From contig NZ_JALVAO010000060.1 of NCBI RefSeq assembly GCF_027011145.1, forward strand, positions 1-64,000: a stretch of 64,000 nucleotides of DNA. The letters are read 5' to 3'. A model generated the notes under the pieces. The model made no database searches, was not told the DNA's origin, and was given only the letters and a program-made list of their open reading frames with translations. A program made the translations under genes and the position numbers. The DNA comes from Thermococcus sp. Its GTDB lineage: Archaea > Methanobacteriota_B > Thermococci > Thermococcales > Thermococcaceae. This document shows positions 53,477-63,101 of this stretch, piece by piece; within the stretch, counting starts at the first letter, position 1; each line of letters starts with the position of its first letter.

Positions 53477-54237
53477 CAGAAGGCCTCCTTAAGGGCCCTG
53501 ACGAGCGAGCTGACCTCTTCCTGGCTCTGGGTCAGCTTCAGGAAGACGTCCTCAAGGTTCTCCTCGTGGGCAAAGCTCTTCAGTTCCTCCGGCGTTCCCT
53601 CCGCTATTAGCTCGCCGTTGTAGATTATCCCTATCCTGTCGCAGACCGCTTCGGCTATAGCGAGGACGTGGGTGGAGAACACTATGCTCTTCCCCTCCTC
53701 CTTGAAGCCGTTGAGGAGCTCCTTCATAATCCGCGCGCTCTTGGGGTCGAGGCCGTTGATTGCCTCATCGAGTATTAGAACCTCTGGGTCGTGGAGGAGG
53801 CCCGCTATGATGGAAACCTTTTGCCGTGTTCCAAAGCTCAGCGTTCCTATGAGCTCGCCTACGTACTCCTCTATCCCAAAGGCACTCACAAGCCTCTCAA
53901 CGCGCTCTTCCAGTTCTCCCTTGGGGATTTTCCTTATGCTTCCGACGAGGGAGAAGAACTCCATAGGGGTTAGGCTCTCGTAGAGAAGGGGCGTTTCCGG
54001 GATGTAGCCGGTTATTCTCTTCACATCCATCGGCCTCTCCGCGACGTCTATCCCGTTTACAACGATCTTACCGTCGCTCGGAGGGATTATTCCGGCGAGA
54101 ATTCTCATTGTGGTGCTCTTTCCGCTCCCGTTCGGTCCGAGGAGGCCGTATATCTCTCCATCGTGAACGGTGAAGGAGATGCCTTTGAGGGTAACCCTCC
54201 CGCCGAAGCGCTTGACGAGGTTCTCGACCTCTATCAC
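53476..54237 (-). CDS. ABC transporter ATPase (export type)
   Basis: A 253-residue ATPase: Walker A GPNGSGKS, Q-loop YIPETPLL, signature LSFGTRQKVSI, Walker B LILDEAINGLD (Ala-Ile in place of Pro-Thr), switch FSTHV. Start GTG 54237 follows GGTGGTAGT. Operon with the downstream permease. Confidence 0.9.
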   Translation of the reverse strand: MIEVENLVKRFGGRVTLKGISFTVHDGEIYGLLGPNGSGKSTTMRILAGIIPPSDGKIVVNGIDVAERPMDVKRITGYIPETPLLYESLTPMEFFSLVGSIRKIPKGELEERVERLVSAFGIEEYVGELIGTLSFGTRQKVSIIAGLLHDPEVLILDEAINGLDPKSARIMKELLNGFKEEGKSIVFSTHVLAIAEAVCDRIGIIYNGELIAEGTPEELKSFAHEENLEDVFLKLTQSQEEVSSLVRALKEAF

Positions 54238-54299
54238 ACTACCACCGGTAGGAAGTACGCCTTTGCGCTAATAAAGTTGCCGGAGATGTGAATGAAAAT

Positions 54300-54980
54300 T
54301 TAAGTTTGCTTTTTCTCAAGGTGTGCCCTCTTGACCTCGAGTACGCCGGAATAACTGCACTCGTTCCACCTTTTTTCAACCTCATCGAAGACTATCTTAG
54401 CTTTGAAGAAGGGTGCGTCCCTCACAAAGGTCTCGAACTCCCCGCCTTCTCCAGCGACGTGAATCCTGTACTTCTCGTGGAGCTTAACCAGTTCCTCTAG
54501 GGCCTTCTCATCTATCCTTCTTCCAAGCCAGCGCTCGTCGAGGCCGTAAGCAGAGACCCCAACCATCACAATGTCGAAGATACCGATAAGCTCTCGCATA
54601 TACTCGATAGGGTCGCGGTGCCAGGCAGGGGCGAAGCTCTGGATTCCGAGTTCCTTGGCGACTCTATCGACTCTCTTCTTCTGGTATTCACTAGCCAGAG
54701 CTCCGGCGACAACGCCGTCTATCTTCAGCCCCTCAAGGACGGCCTTCATGTCCTCTACTTCTTTCTCTTTCTCACCGCTCGTGAAGCCCTTGATGAGGGG
54801 AATCCCTATTGCCTTTGCCTGTAGTTCCGTCAGGTGGATGTTGGACACGTGATACATGTAACTTTCCTCGCTCTCGCTGACCATCGAGACGAGGTATTTC
54901 ACCTCAAACCCCTGCTTCAGAGCCCAGTAGAGAGCGTAGTTGGAATCTTTTCCCCCGGAATAGAGGACGGCAACGCGCAT
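54300..54980 (-). CDS. dph6: Diphthine-ammonia ligase (Dph6-type ATP pyrophosphatase)
   Basis: A 226-residue PP-loop enzyme for the last step of diphthamide synthesis on elongation factor 2. PP-loop [11 protein letters not shown] is at residues 7-17; [30 protein letters not shown] and [14 protein letters not shown] are family hallmarks. ATG 54980 follows GGTGGTGGAA. Single gene. Confidence 0.93.
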   Translation of the reverse strand: MRVAVLYSGGKDSNYALYWALKQGFEVKYLVSMVSESEESYMYHVSNIHLTELQAKAIGIPLIKGFTSGEKEKEVEDMKAVLEGLKIDGVVAGALASEYQKKRVDRVAKELGIQSFAPAWHRDPIEYMRELIGIFDIVMVGVSAYGLDERWLGRRIDEKALEELVKLHEKYRIHVAGEGGEFETFVRDAPFFKAKIVFDEVEKRWNECSYSGVLEVKRAHLEKKQT

Positions 54981-55072
54981 TTCCACCACCGAAAACTTTA
55001 AATTACCTGTGGTTAATTTAAATTCGCTTCTCCCAATGATGCCATGCTGAGGGCCTTAAAAAGGTGATGGCG

Positions 55073-56368
55073 ATGCCAGAGACAGCAGTGATTTTAGCTG
55101 CAGGCCTCGGAACAAGGATGGGCGGAAGGCCAAAGGGACTCGTCAGAGTCGCGGGAAGGGAGATTCTGTACCGGACGATGACGCTTCTCAAGAGAAACGG
55201 CGTTGAGCGCTTCGTCATAGTCACCAACGAACGCTACGCCCCGCTTTACAAGAAGTTCATCGAGAGGCACGGCTTTACCGCGGAGCTGGTTATAAACCCC
55301 GAGCCGGAGAAGGGCAACGGGCACTCCCTCCACCTTGCGGAGGAAAAGGTTTCGGGGAAGTTCGTCCTTGTGATGAGCGACCACGTTTATTCAGAGGCCT
55401 TCGTTGAAAAAGCCATAGGTGGAAACGGCCTCATAGGGGATAGAAGACCGGGATGGATTGACATCAGCGAGGCAACAAAGGTTAAGGTCAGGAACAACCG
55501 GGTAGAGCGCATAGGAAAGAGTCTCAAGAAATGGGACGCCGTTGACACGGGTTTCTTCGTCCTTGACGAGGGGATTTTCAACGTGACGGAAGAGCTTGAG
55601 CGCGAGAAGAACGGCGATTACTCGCTCAGCGAGGTCGTTGAGAGGGCAAAACTTCCGGTTACGTTCGTTGACGGTCTCGGCTGGACGGACGTTGATACGC
55701 CTGAGGAGATAAAAAGGGCAAGGAGGATGCTGGTTAAGACCGCTGTTAAGGGAATCGGTGATGGATTCGTCAGCAGGCACCTGAACAGGAAAATCTCCAC
55801 GGAGATAAGCGCTTTCCTTGTGGATAAAGTCACGCCGAACGAAATGACGGCCTTTACCTTCGCCCTGGGAATTCTCTCCGCTCTGTTGACCCTTGTGAGC
55901 CTCCCTCTGGCGGGTATCCTTTACCAGCTCAGCTCAATCCTCGACGGTATTGACGGTGAGATAGCGAGGGCATCCCTGAGAACGAGCAGGCTTGGCGGTT
56001 ACATCGACTCAATCCTCGACCGCTACGTTGACGGGAGTTTTCTGGCCCTGCTGGCCTACTCAACTCTAAGGGAACCGCTCTGGTATCTCGTCGCGCTTTT
56101 GGCCCTCCTCGGCTCGGTTATGGTCAGCTACTCGACGGAGAGGTTTAAGGGGGCCTTCTGCAGGGATGCCTACTCTGAAGTACCTGTCCTCAGAAAACTG
56201 CCCGGAAAGAGGGATGAGAGGGTCTTTCTCACGATGCTGTTCCTGCTGTATCCCGTTTCAGTCTCTATAAAAGCCCTCTTTGCTTTACTGGCAGTCCTGA
56301 CGAACCTGCGGGTGGCTCTCACACTCTATTTCATCTCCAGAAAAGTTTCACAACCAAAAACTATTTAA
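55073..56368 (+). CDS. Bifunctional inositol-phosphate cytidylyltransferase / DIPP synthase
   Basis: A 431-residue fusion for synthesis of the heat solute di-myo-inositol phosphate. The N-terminal nucleotidyltransferase (AVILAAGLGTRMGGRPKGL, about 5-23) makes CDP-inositol. The C-terminal membrane half (about 235-431) carries the CDP-alcohol phosphotransferase motif DGIDGEIARASLRTSRLGGY...D-x3-D and joins CDP-inositol to inositol 1-phosphate. ATG 55073 follows AGGTGA. It is followed by the inositol-phosphate synthase gene. Confidence 0.95.
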   Translation: MPETAVILAAGLGTRMGGRPKGLVRVAGREILYRTMTLLKRNGVERFVIVTNERYAPLYKKFIERHGFTAELVINPEPEKGNGHSLHLAEEKVSGKFVLVMSDHVYSEAFVEKAIGGNGLIGDRRPGWIDISEATKVKVRNNRVERIGKSLKKWDAVDTGFFVLDEGIFNVTEELEREKNGDYSLSEVVERAKLPVTFVDGLGWTDVDTPEEIKRARRMLVKTAVKGIGDGFVSRHLNRKISTEISAFLVDKVTPNEMTAFTFALGILSALLTLVSLPLAGILYQLSSILDGIDGEIARASLRTSRLGGYIDSILDRYVDGSFLALLAYSTLREPLWYLVALLALLGSVMVSYSTERFKGAFCRDAYSEVPVLRKLPGKRDERVFLTMLFLLYPVSVSIKALFALLAVLTNLRVALTLYFISRKVSQPKTI

Positions 56369-56412
56369 CTAATATAAAATATTTGAAAACAACGAAAAGG
56401 AGGTGGGAGAAA

Positions 56413-57561
56413 ATGGTCAGGGTTGTTATACTCGGGCAGGGCTACGTGGCAAGCATATTCGCAAGCGGTCTTGAGAAGATAAAGGCCGGAAAGCTCGAGC
56501 CCTACGGTGTTCCGCTCGCCAACGAGCTCCCGATTAAGATTGAGGACATAGAGATAGTAGGTTCTTACGACGTTGACAAGGCCAAGGTTGGAAAGGATCT
56601 CTATGAGGTTGTTAAAACCTACGACCCAGAGGCCCCGGAGAGCCTCAGGGGAATCACAATCAGGAAGGGTGTTCATCTCGGAAGCCTCAGGAACCTCCCG
56701 CTTGAGGCTACCGGCCTAGACGAGGAAATGACGCTCAGCGAGGCCGTTGAAAGGCTCGTCAGCGAGTGGAAGGAGCTCAAACCTGATGTGTTCGTGAACG
56801 TCTGCACCACCGAGGCCTTCGTGCCCTTCGAGAGCAGAGAGGAGCTTGAGAAGGCCATCGAGGAGAACAACAGGGACAGGCTCACAGCGACGCAGGTCTA
56901 CGTTTATGCAGCAGCAAAGTACGCGAAAGAGACCGGGGGAGCGGCTTTCGTCAACGCGATTCCCACATTGATAGCAAACGACCCGGCCTTCGTCGAGCTC
57001 GCGAAAGAGAGCAACCTCGTTATCTTCGGCGACGATGGAGCCACTGGTGCAACTCCGCTCACAGCCGACATACTCAGCCACCTCGCCCAGAGGAACCGCT
57101 ACGTTCTCGACATAGCCCAGTTCAACATCGGCGGAAATCAGGACTTCCTTGCCTTGACGGACAAGGAGCGCAACAGGAGCAAGGAGTTCACCAAGTCGAG
57201 CATAGTCAAGGACATCCTTGGTTACGATGCACCGCACTACATAAAGCCCACCGGCTTCCTTGAGCCCCTTGGAGACAAGAAGTTCATAGCGATGCACATC
57301 GAGTACGTCAGCTTCAATGGGGCTCACGACGAGCTCGTCATAACCGGCAGGATAAACGACAGCCCGGCACTGGCAGGTCTCCTCGTTGACCTCGTCAGGC
57401 TCGGAAAGATAGCCGTTGACAGGAAGGAGTTCGGAACCGTGTACGAGGTCAACGCCTTCTACATGAAGAACCCCGGACCGAAGGAAGCGAAGAACATACC
57501 GCGCATCATTGCCCACGAGAAGATGCGCCAGTGGGCTGGATTGAAGCCCAGGTGGCTCTGA
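56413..57561 (+). CDS. Inositol-1-phosphate synthase
   Basis: A 382-residue NAD-dependent enzyme turning glucose 6-phosphate into L-myo-inositol 1-phosphate. The Rossmann start VVILGQGYVASIFASGL, NVCTTEAFVPF, FGDDGATGATPLTADI and QFNIGGNQDFLAL with the catalytic lysine region KEFTKSSIVKDIL are clear. ATG 56413 follows a full GGAGGTG. TAATATAAAATAT at 56370-56382, overlapping the end of the preceding gene, could give it its own promoter. Confidence 0.95.
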   Translation: MVRVVILGQGYVASIFASGLEKIKAGKLEPYGVPLANELPIKIEDIEIVGSYDVDKAKVGKDLYEVVKTYDPEAPESLRGITIRKGVHLGSLRNLPLEATGLDEEMTLSEAVERLVSEWKELKPDVFVNVCTTEAFVPFESREELEKAIEENNRDRLTATQVYVYAAAKYAKETGGAAFVNAIPTLIANDPAFVELAKESNLVIFGDDGATGATPLTADILSHLAQRNRYVLDIAQFNIGGNQDFLALTDKERNRSKEFTKSSIVKDILGYDAPHYIKPTGFLEPLGDKKFIAMHIEYVSFNGAHDELVITGRINDSPALAGLLVDLVRLGKIAVDRKEFGTVYEVNAFYMKNPGPKEAKNIPRIIAHEKMRQWAGLKPRWL

Positions 57562-57607
57562 CGGCAAGCTTTTAACTCCCTTTTCCTATTCTTCTCGGTG
57601 GGTGAGA

Positions 57608-58201
57608 ATGAGCTGGAAGAGGGGAGCCTATCCGGAGTTCACCGTTGAAGATGCGGTCGCGGTTCTTTTCCTGATGAAAAACCCCATTGGAAGAAAGACA
57701 ATTTCGGAACTCCTCGACTTGGGAGAGGGAAGTGTCAGAACGCTGTTAAGGAAGCTTTCAAAGCAGGGACTCATAGAGTCCTCCCAGAGGGGCCACGTCC
57801 TGAGCGAGAAGGGCAGGGAACTCATTGGGGAACTTTCGAAGGCCTTCTCTGAAGTTTACTCTGTGGGAAAGGTTGATGGGTTTCCGGCCTACGCGCTTGT
57901 TGTGAAGAACCCTCCTGAGTTCAAGAGCATCGAACTCAGGGACGAGGCGATAAGGTTCTTCGCTAGGGGTGCAATGATTCTTCTCGTTAGGAACGGGGAA
58001 ATCGTTTTTCCTGAGGACGGCAGACCGTTGAAGGAAACGATGCCTGAACTCGCCGAAAGGCTTTCCACCCTCAGGACGGAGGAGGGAGACATGGTAGTTG
58101 TTACGTGGGCCGAGAATCCGGCAGATGCGATGAAGAGTGCCTATCACGTTGCCGTGTTTTTGAAGGACGTCCCCGAGGAGATAAAGTCCCTCGTGAGGTG
58201 A
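57608..58201 (+). CDS. DUF4443 winged-helix protein
   Basis: A 197-residue protein: N-terminal winged helix (about 12-75, TVEDAVAVLFLMKNPIGRKT...SVRTLLRKLSKQGLIESSQRG) and a C-terminal alpha/beta domain (KSIELRDEAIRFFARGAMILLV) typical of DUF4443. It lies four bases before pyrF in the same operon, so a regulatory role in pyrimidine metabolism is possible but unproven. ATG 57608 follows GGTGGGTGAG. Confidence 0.82.
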   Translation: MSWKRGAYPEFTVEDAVAVLFLMKNPIGRKTISELLDLGEGSVRTLLRKLSKQGLIESSQRGHVLSEKGRELIGELSKAFSEVYSVGKVDGFPAYALVVKNPPEFKSIELRDEAIRFFARGAMILLVRNGEIVFPEDGRPLKETMPELAERLSTLRTEEGDMVVVTWAENPADAMKSAYHVAVFLKDVPEEIKSLVR

Positions 58202-58205
58202 AAGC

Positions 58206-58841
58206 GTGAGCCGGCTAATCCTAGCTCTTGACGTCTACGACCGCGAAAGGGCCATGGAAATAGCCCGGCAAACCGCCGAATACCTCTGGGCGATTAAGGT
58301 CAACTGGCCACTGATAATCGGCTCGGGCCTTAGAATTATTACAGAGCTGAAGCGGGCGACAGGACTTCCGGTCATAGCTGACTTGAAGCTCGCGGACATT
58401 CCGAATACAAACAGGCTGATAGCAAAGAAGGTTTTTGAGGCTAGTGCCGACTACATCATAACCCACGGCTTCGTCGGGCGGGATAGCGTTAAGGCGGTGA
58501 TGGAGCTCGGAGAGGCGATAATCGTCGTTGAGATGAGCCATCTCGGGGCCAAGGAGTTCATCCAGCCGGCAACGGACAAGCTCATTGAGATGGCCAACGA
58601 GCTCAAGCCCTTTGGGGTTATAGCTCCAGCAACGAGACCGGAACGCGTCGTATACATCCGCTCAAAGCTGAAGCCTGGGATTAAGGTGATAACCCCCGGC
58701 GTCGGTGCTCAGGGGGGAAAGGCCGGGGACGTTTTAAAAGCCGGTGCCGACTACATAATCGTGGGAAGGGCAATATACCAGAGCGATAACCCGCGGGAGA
58801 GCGCGAGAAGGATTTACGAGGAGGTGGAAGCATGGAGCTGA
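58206..58841 (+). CDS. pyrF: Orotidine 5'-phosphate decarboxylase
   Basis: A 211-residue TIM-barrel enzyme making UMP. The catalytic lysine motif is ADLKLADIPNTN (about 59-70); VVEMSHLGA and TPGVGAQGGKAGDVLKAGADYIIVGRAI bind phosphate. The start is GTG 58206 after AGGTGA. Overlaps the PUA-domain gene by ten bases. Confidence 0.96.
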   Translation: MSRLILALDVYDRERAMEIARQTAEYLWAIKVNWPLIIGSGLRIITELKRATGLPVIADLKLADIPNTNRLIAKKVFEASADYIITHGFVGRDSVKAVMELGEAIIVVEMSHLGAKEFIQPATDKLIEMANELKPFGVIAPATRPERVVYIRSKLKPGIKVITPGVGAQGGKAGDVLKAGADYIIVGRAIYQSDNPRESARRIYEEVEAWS

Positions 58842-59350
58842 AGGTCAAGCATCCTCTCAGCAAGAAGGAGGTTAAGGAGATAATCCGGGAGATGAGCGAG
58901 ATTTTTGGGGAGGAGATAGCGAAGAAAATGCTGAACAAAAAGGACCGCGTTGAGCTCGCGGAGTTTGACAAGACCACCGAGATTCTCCTCGTCAACGGAA
59001 AGCCCTTCTTCATAAGGCGCAAGGGCCTAATCTTCCCGCTGGTCATAGCGCTCTACGAGCTGTCCAACGATGAGGACCTGAGGAAGTGGCCGAGGCGGGT
59101 TGTGGTTGACGAGGGTGCTGTTCCATACATCATCAACGGCGCCGACGTGATGGCGGCGGGGATAGTTGATGCAGACGAGAACATAAGGGAGGGTGACTTC
59201 GTCTTCGTGGTTGAGGAGCAGTATGGGAGACCCCTGGCTATCGGAATAGCCCTTATGAGCGGTAAAGCAATGAAGGAGAAGCCCAAGGGAAAAGCTGTGA
59301 AGAACATCCACCATGCGAAGGATAAAATCTGGAACGTAACGGTGGGATGA
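58832..59350 (+). CDS. PUA-domain RNA-binding protein
   Basis: A 172-residue protein with an N-terminal pre-PUA domain and a C-terminal PUA domain (about 88-165: [42 protein letters not shown]), found in RNA modification and translation factors such as MCT-1. The exact role is unknown. The ATG lies in the last codons of pyrF with GAGGTGG upstream, so the genes are coupled. Confidence 0.88.
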   Translation: MELKVKHPLSKKEVKEIIREMSEIFGEEIAKKMLNKKDRVELAEFDKTTEILLVNGKPFFIRRKGLIFPLVIALYELSNDEDLRKWPRRVVVDEGAVPYIINGADVMAAGIVDADENIREGDFVFVVEEQYGRPLAIGIALMSGKAMKEKPKGKAVKNIHHAKDKIWNVTVG

Positions 59351-59351
59351 A

Positions 59352-59798
59352 ATGGGGGAAAAGAGGAAAATCAGGGTTCTCGTTGGGGGTGTCTTTGACA
59401 TCCTTCACGTCGGTCACATCCACTTTTTGAAGCAGGCGAGGGAACTCGGCGACGAGCTTGTCGTTATAGTCGCCCACGACGAAACCGTGAGGATGCAGAA
59501 GAGGCGCGACCCAATAAACCCCGCCGAGGACAGGGCGGAGCTCCTGAGGGCGATAAGATACGTGGACGAGGTTTACATAGGCTCTCCCGGGACTATAGAC
59601 TTTGAGCTGGTCAGGAGGATAAACCCGGACGTCATAGCCATCGGTCCCGACCAGAACTTTAACTGCGAAAAGCTCAAGGAAGACCTCAGGAAACACGGGA
59701 TAAACGCTCAGGTAATTCGCGTTCCGTACCTCTACAAGAGCGATAGGGCAAAGACGAGCAAGATAATACAGAGGATTGTGGAAACCTACTGCGAGTGA
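59352..59798 (+). CDS. ribL: Archaeal FAD synthetase (RibL-type)
   Basis: A 148-residue cytidylyltransferase-fold enzyme with [16 protein letters not shown] (HxGH motif about 18-24) and the C-terminal KTSKIIQRI signature. Archaeal RibL makes FAD from FMN and ATP. Very close paralogs use glycerol 3-phosphate, but the length and motifs fit RibL. One base separates it from the PUA gene. Confidence 0.88.
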   Translation: MGEKRKIRVLVGGVFDILHVGHIHFLKQARELGDELVVIVAHDETVRMQKRRDPINPAEDRAELLRAIRYVDEVYIGSPGTIDFELVRRINPDVIAIGPDQNFNCEKLKEDLRKHGINAQVIRVPYLYKSDRAKTSKIIQRIVETYCE

Positions 59799-59847
59799 TT
59801 TGAGACCTTATTTTTACCTCTGATTTGACCTTACCCGGGGTGGGGCC

Positions 59848-60177
59848 CTAAGGCTTCAGCTTTGAGATGTAATCGCGCAGGAACTCGGGGTCCTCCCTCT
59901 TCACAGCACTTAAGAGCTCTTCAAACTTCTTCTCCCCGAGGGCGAGACGGAGGTAGTAGTAGAGGTTGACGGCATCTTCCACTATTGCGCTCTGCCTCCT
60001 CCCCTCTTCAGCGTAGAGCTGTATCAGTTTTACGTTCATGTCCCGGCTGACGTAGAGGGTCTTCTGCATCTTCTCCTTCTTCAGGTTGCGCTCCTTCTTT
60101 GGCTTTGAGGGCTTCGTCGGCTTCGTGAGCTCGTCTATCGAGCCGTCGAAGAGCTTGGGGATTTTATCCCTCGGCAA
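59848..60177 (-). CDS. Ribbon-helix-helix partner of ParA
   Basis: A 109-residue basic protein. The N-terminal part is Lys/Pro-rich (TKPTKPSKPKKERNLKKEKM), followed by a ribbon-helix-helix-like core (KTLYVSRDMNVKLIQLYAEEGRRQSAIVEDAVNLYYYL). It overlaps the ParA gene end by 14 bases. This is the layout of ParA/RHH or SegA/SegB-type segregation pairs. TTG 60177, six bases after GAGGTGG, is preferred to TTG 60183. Confidence 0.78.
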   Translation of the reverse strand: MPRDKIPKLFDGSIDELTKPTKPSKPKKERNLKKEKMQKTLYVSRDMNVKLIQLYAEEGRRQSAIVEDAVNLYYYLRLALGEKKFEELLSAVKREDPEFLRDYISKLKP

Positions 60178-60934
60178 TCTCAACCACCTCTTTGGCGAGC
60201 TTTAGGAAGGCCTTCGCGGCGCGACTCTTACCATCAAATTCAAATATGCTCTTCCCCTCGCTCTGGGCCTTCTCAAGGGCTATGGCTTTGGGAATGGTCG
60301 TGAGGATTGGCGCATCTGGATACGTCTCCTTGAGCTCCTTGAGGCGGAGCTTTGGGACCTTCGTCTGCCTTGTGAACTTGTTGGGAACCAGGCCGAGGAG
60401 CTTCAGGTTCTCGTTGGTCTCCTCGCGTATCATTCTCATGAGGTTGAACATGAGTTGCATTCCTATGACCCCGAAGTAGCTGAGCTCGAGGGGAATCAGC
60501 ACGTAGTCGGAAGCGGTCAGCGAGTTAACTAGAAAGATGCCCATGCTCGGCGGGTTGTCAATTAGGACGTAGTCGTAGTCCGGCAGAATGGGTAGTAGTG
60601 CCTTTTCAAGCCTCCTTTCACGGTTGTAGGCGTTTATGATTTCGATTTCTTTCGCCGAAAGGTTCAAATGGCTGGGAATAAGGTCGAGGTTTTCCCTTAC
60701 GTGTATCAGGCTCTCGTCAATCTCGCTTTCTCTGGTCATGAGCGTCCCAACGTGTCTCTCGGCGTAGTCAAGAACCTTCATGCCGATTAGTCCAAAGGTA
60801 AGGTTGAACTGGGGGTCAACGTCAACGAGGAGAACCCTCTTCCCCATATCCGCTAGGGCGAAGCCGAGGTTCATCGTCAGGGTGGTCTTCCCGACTCCCC
60901 CCTTCTGATTGGCAACGCTGATTACCACTGCCAT
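60164..60934 (-). CDS. parA: ParA/Soj-family partition ATPase
   Basis: A 256-residue ATPase with deviant Walker A KGGVGKTTLTMNL (about 9-21), VLLVDVDPQFN (Walker A') and DYVLIDNPPSMG (Walker B). Such ATPases move DNA or position complexes by patterned DNA binding. It is followed by a DNA-binding partner and preceded by FtsZ, making a chromosome role more likely than a plasmid one. ATG 60934 follows GGTGAAA. Confidence 0.92.
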   Translation of the reverse strand: MAVVISVANQKGGVGKTTLTMNLGFALADMGKRVLLVDVDPQFNLTFGLIGMKVLDYAERHVGTLMTRESEIDESLIHVRENLDLIPSHLNLSAKEIEIINAYNRERRLEKALLPILPDYDYVLIDNPPSMGIFLVNSLTASDYVLIPLELSYFGVIGMQLMFNLMRMIREETNENLKLLGLVPNKFTRQTKVPKLRLKELKETYPDAPILTTIPKAIALEKAQSEGKSIFEFDGKSRAAKAFLKLAKEVVEIAEG

Positions 60935-60959
60935 GGGTTTCACCTAACTAAAGGGGAAA

Positions 60960-62198
60960 TCAGGAGAGGTCCTCGAAGTCGTCAAGGACCCTGCTCACGT
61001 ATGAGGGAAGTCCTCCCTTCGGCCCTTCTTCCCTCCTCGCTATAGTCTTGTAGAGCTTGTCCTCAAAGGACTCGAAGGTCTTCTTGGGCTTCGCTGGCAG
61101 GAGTGCCTCCTTGGGGGCCAGCTGGAGTGCCGTTTCACCCCCGAGGATGTGCGGGCTCTTAACGCCGGTCATTATGACCATGGCCCTGACCATCTTGCCC
61201 ATGTCCTCGTCAATCCTCGCTCCCCACTTGATTTCGCTCTTCTCGCCGAGTTTTTCGTAGACGACGTTCATGGCCTCGTTGATTTCGCCCAGGCTTACGT
61301 CAGGACCAACGGTGAAGTGGACGAGAGCCTTCTCACCGCTTCCGTATTCAACGTCGAGGAGCTTGTTCTGGAGGGCGTTCTTGACAGCATCAACGGCCCT
61401 GTTGCTCGAGTCGCTCTCACCGATTCCTATCAATGCAGCGCCACCGTTCTTCATGACGCTGTAAACGTCGGCGAAGTCTATGTTGACCATTGAGGGAAGC
61501 TTTATCGTCTCGGTTATTCCCTTCACCATCCTGGCTATTATCTCATCTGCGAAGCGGAAGGCGGCGTTTATCGGGAGCTTTGGAACGAGCTGAAGGAGCT
61601 TGTCGTTCTCTATTATCACAACAGTATCTGAGTAGTAGAGGAGAGCCTTAATGCCGGCCTTTGCCTTCTCAATCCTCAGCTTGCCCTCGTTCTTGAAGGG
61701 GAACGTTACGACGCTAACCACGAGGGGCTCCCTGAACCTGCCGTTGTGCCTTGCGCGCTCCTTTATGACCCTTGCAACGACTGGAGCCGCTCCCGTTCCG
61801 GTTCCGTTACCCATTCCGGCAGTTATGAAGACGAGGTCCGCATCGCCTATAGTCTCGGCTATCTCGTGGGCGCTCGCCTCCGCCGCGCGATAGCCTATCT
61901 CGGGGTCTCCGCCGGAACCCTTTCCCTGTGTTATCTCCTTTCCAAGGAGAAGCTTCTTGTGGGCCTTTGCGTGCTTTAAGGCCTGAGCATCGGTGTTCAT
62001 CGCTATTAACTCCGCTCCCTGGACGCCGAGCTCATAAAGGCGCGTTATTGTGTTGTTACCTGAACCACCGACACCCACAATCGCGATCTTTATCAAATCG
62101 TCGTCATCTTCAATAAAATTATCTTCCATTTTTGGTCTCTTCGGCTCATCGTCAAGGTCTATCTTTATCCCTGCCTGTTCGAGCAGTTTAAACACCAT
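60960..62198 (-). CDS. ftsZ: Cell division protein FtsZ
   Basis: A 412-residue tubulin-like GTPase: [14 protein letters not shown] (about 42-55), tubulin signature [13 protein letters not shown], and T7 loop region [15 protein letters not shown]. The N-terminal 38 residues are charged and the C-terminus ends in a short acidic-hydrophobic tail ([11 protein letters not shown]) that could bind partners. ATG 62198 has GTTGGGG upstream. Preceded by the cdrS gene 56 bases away on the same strand. Confidence 0.96.
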   Translation of the reverse strand: MVFKLLEQAGIKIDLDDEPKRPKMEDNFIEDDDDLIKIAIVGVGGSGNNTITRLYELGVQGAELIAMNTDAQALKHAKAHKKLLLGKEITQGKGSGGDPEIGYRAAEASAHEIAETIGDADLVFITAGMGNGTGTGAAPVVARVIKERARHNGRFREPLVVSVVTFPFKNEGKLRIEKAKAGIKALLYYSDTVVIIENDKLLQLVPKLPINAAFRFADEIIARMVKGITETIKLPSMVNIDFADVYSVMKNGGAALIGIGESDSSNRAVDAVKNALQNKLLDVEYGSGEKALVHFTVGPDVSLGEINEAMNVVYEKLGEKSEIKWGARIDEDMGKMVRAMVIMTGVKSPHILGGETALQLAPKEALLPAKPKKTFESFEDKLYKTIARREEGPKGGLPSYVSRVLDDFEDLS

Positions 62199-62254
62199 AT
62201 GCCCCAACCCCCAGCGTTGAGTGTGAGCTGATTTAAATCCTCAATTCAAACGGC

Positions 62255-62446
62255 TTATTTTATGATGTAATCGGGTGTTGAGCGGTTTTCAGCGTCAAGC
62301 TGGTAAAGTTCTTTCTTCAGAAGCTCGCGAATTGCCTCGCGGATGATTTCACTCCTGTTGGGGTAAACCCCTTTCTTAACGAGCTGGTCCATTGCGTTTA
62401 TCAGGCCTTGGGGAAGCTGGACACTTATGATTTTCATTCTGCCCAT
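62255..62446 (-). CDS. cdrS: CdrS-type ribbon-helix-helix regulator
   Basis: A 63-residue RHH protein: KIISVQLPQGLINAMDQLVKKG then YPNRSEIIREAIRELLKKEL. Short RHH genes directly before ftsZ are conserved in euryarchaea; in haloarchaea the protein (CdrS) is a master regulator of cell division. ATG 62446 is six bases after GGTGAT; ATG 62437 is an alternative. Upstream lies an AT-rich palindrome ATATT-GTTAT-AATAT (62523-62537). Confidence 0.9.
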   Translation of the reverse strand: MGRMKIISVQLPQGLINAMDQLVKKGVYPNRSEIIREAIRELLKKELYQLDAENRSTPDYIIK

Positions 62447-62606
62447 TCCTGCATCACCACGTGCATTGAACCGCTGTGATAGGTAGTGTTTAATTAGTTA
62501 AATACTTTATGCTTCTGTGTTAATATTGTTATAATATCTTTCTCAAAAAATTTTTGGAAAATTCTTTTAAAGATGTAAATCTCAATGGGAAAATGGTGTT
62601 TGCGAG

Positions 62607-63014
62607 GTGATAAGGATAACAGATGACATCTTTATTTCTCGTGTTATAGTTGAGAATGTTGAATCTCTCATTCCATACCTCGGAGGGACTGTTCAATTAG
62701 TGAGCATTGAATGCTGGAGAGCTGTTGCATTTGCTTCACTACTTGCTCTCCGAGCCTTTGAAAGGGAAACTAATCATGCAAAAACTCTTGGTGGCGAGCT
62801 CCTTCTTCGCTTAGCTGGAACTCTCCAGATAAAGGAGGCAATAAAAAAAGTAGGGGCAAAACCAGGAGAAAACTATTTGGTTGTTTTTGGAGATGAAAAC
62901 AAGGCAAGGGGTATACTCTTAAAGTTAGGACTTAAAGAAATTCCCCTTCATGAATGTCCTGTAGATGTTACGAAAACTTTTTTTGAAAAATCGGCCCTTA
63001 TCGAAGTTTTGTAG
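62607..63014 (+). CDS. cgi121: KEOPS complex subunit Cgi121
   Basis: A 135-residue subunit of KEOPS, which makes t6A in tRNA; Cgi121 binds the Bud32 kinase and recruits tRNA. The segments ECWRAVAFASLLALRAFE and ELLLRLAGTLQIKEAIKKVG are family landmarks. The start is GTG 62607; a CTTTTAAAG TATA lies at 62563-62571. The gene is AT-richer than its neighbours. Confidence 0.88.
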   Translation: MIRITDDIFISRVIVENVESLIPYLGGTVQLVSIECWRAVAFASLLALRAFERETNHAKTLGGELLLRLAGTLQIKEAIKKVGAKPGENYLVVFGDENKARGILLKLGLKEIPLHECPVDVTKTFFEKSALIEVL

Positions 63015-63101
63015 ATAAAAATAACCTTTTTCCAATGTTCAGTTATGGATAGATTTATATACTGCTCTTTTTACACCTCCGGAGTGGCGGGGGGATGAAA
63101 A

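Noticed and set aside
55018-55072. ATGATGC followed by CTGA before the IPCT/DIPPS gene as a guide RNA
   Set aside because: Only four bases separate the boxes and no D'/C' pair exists.
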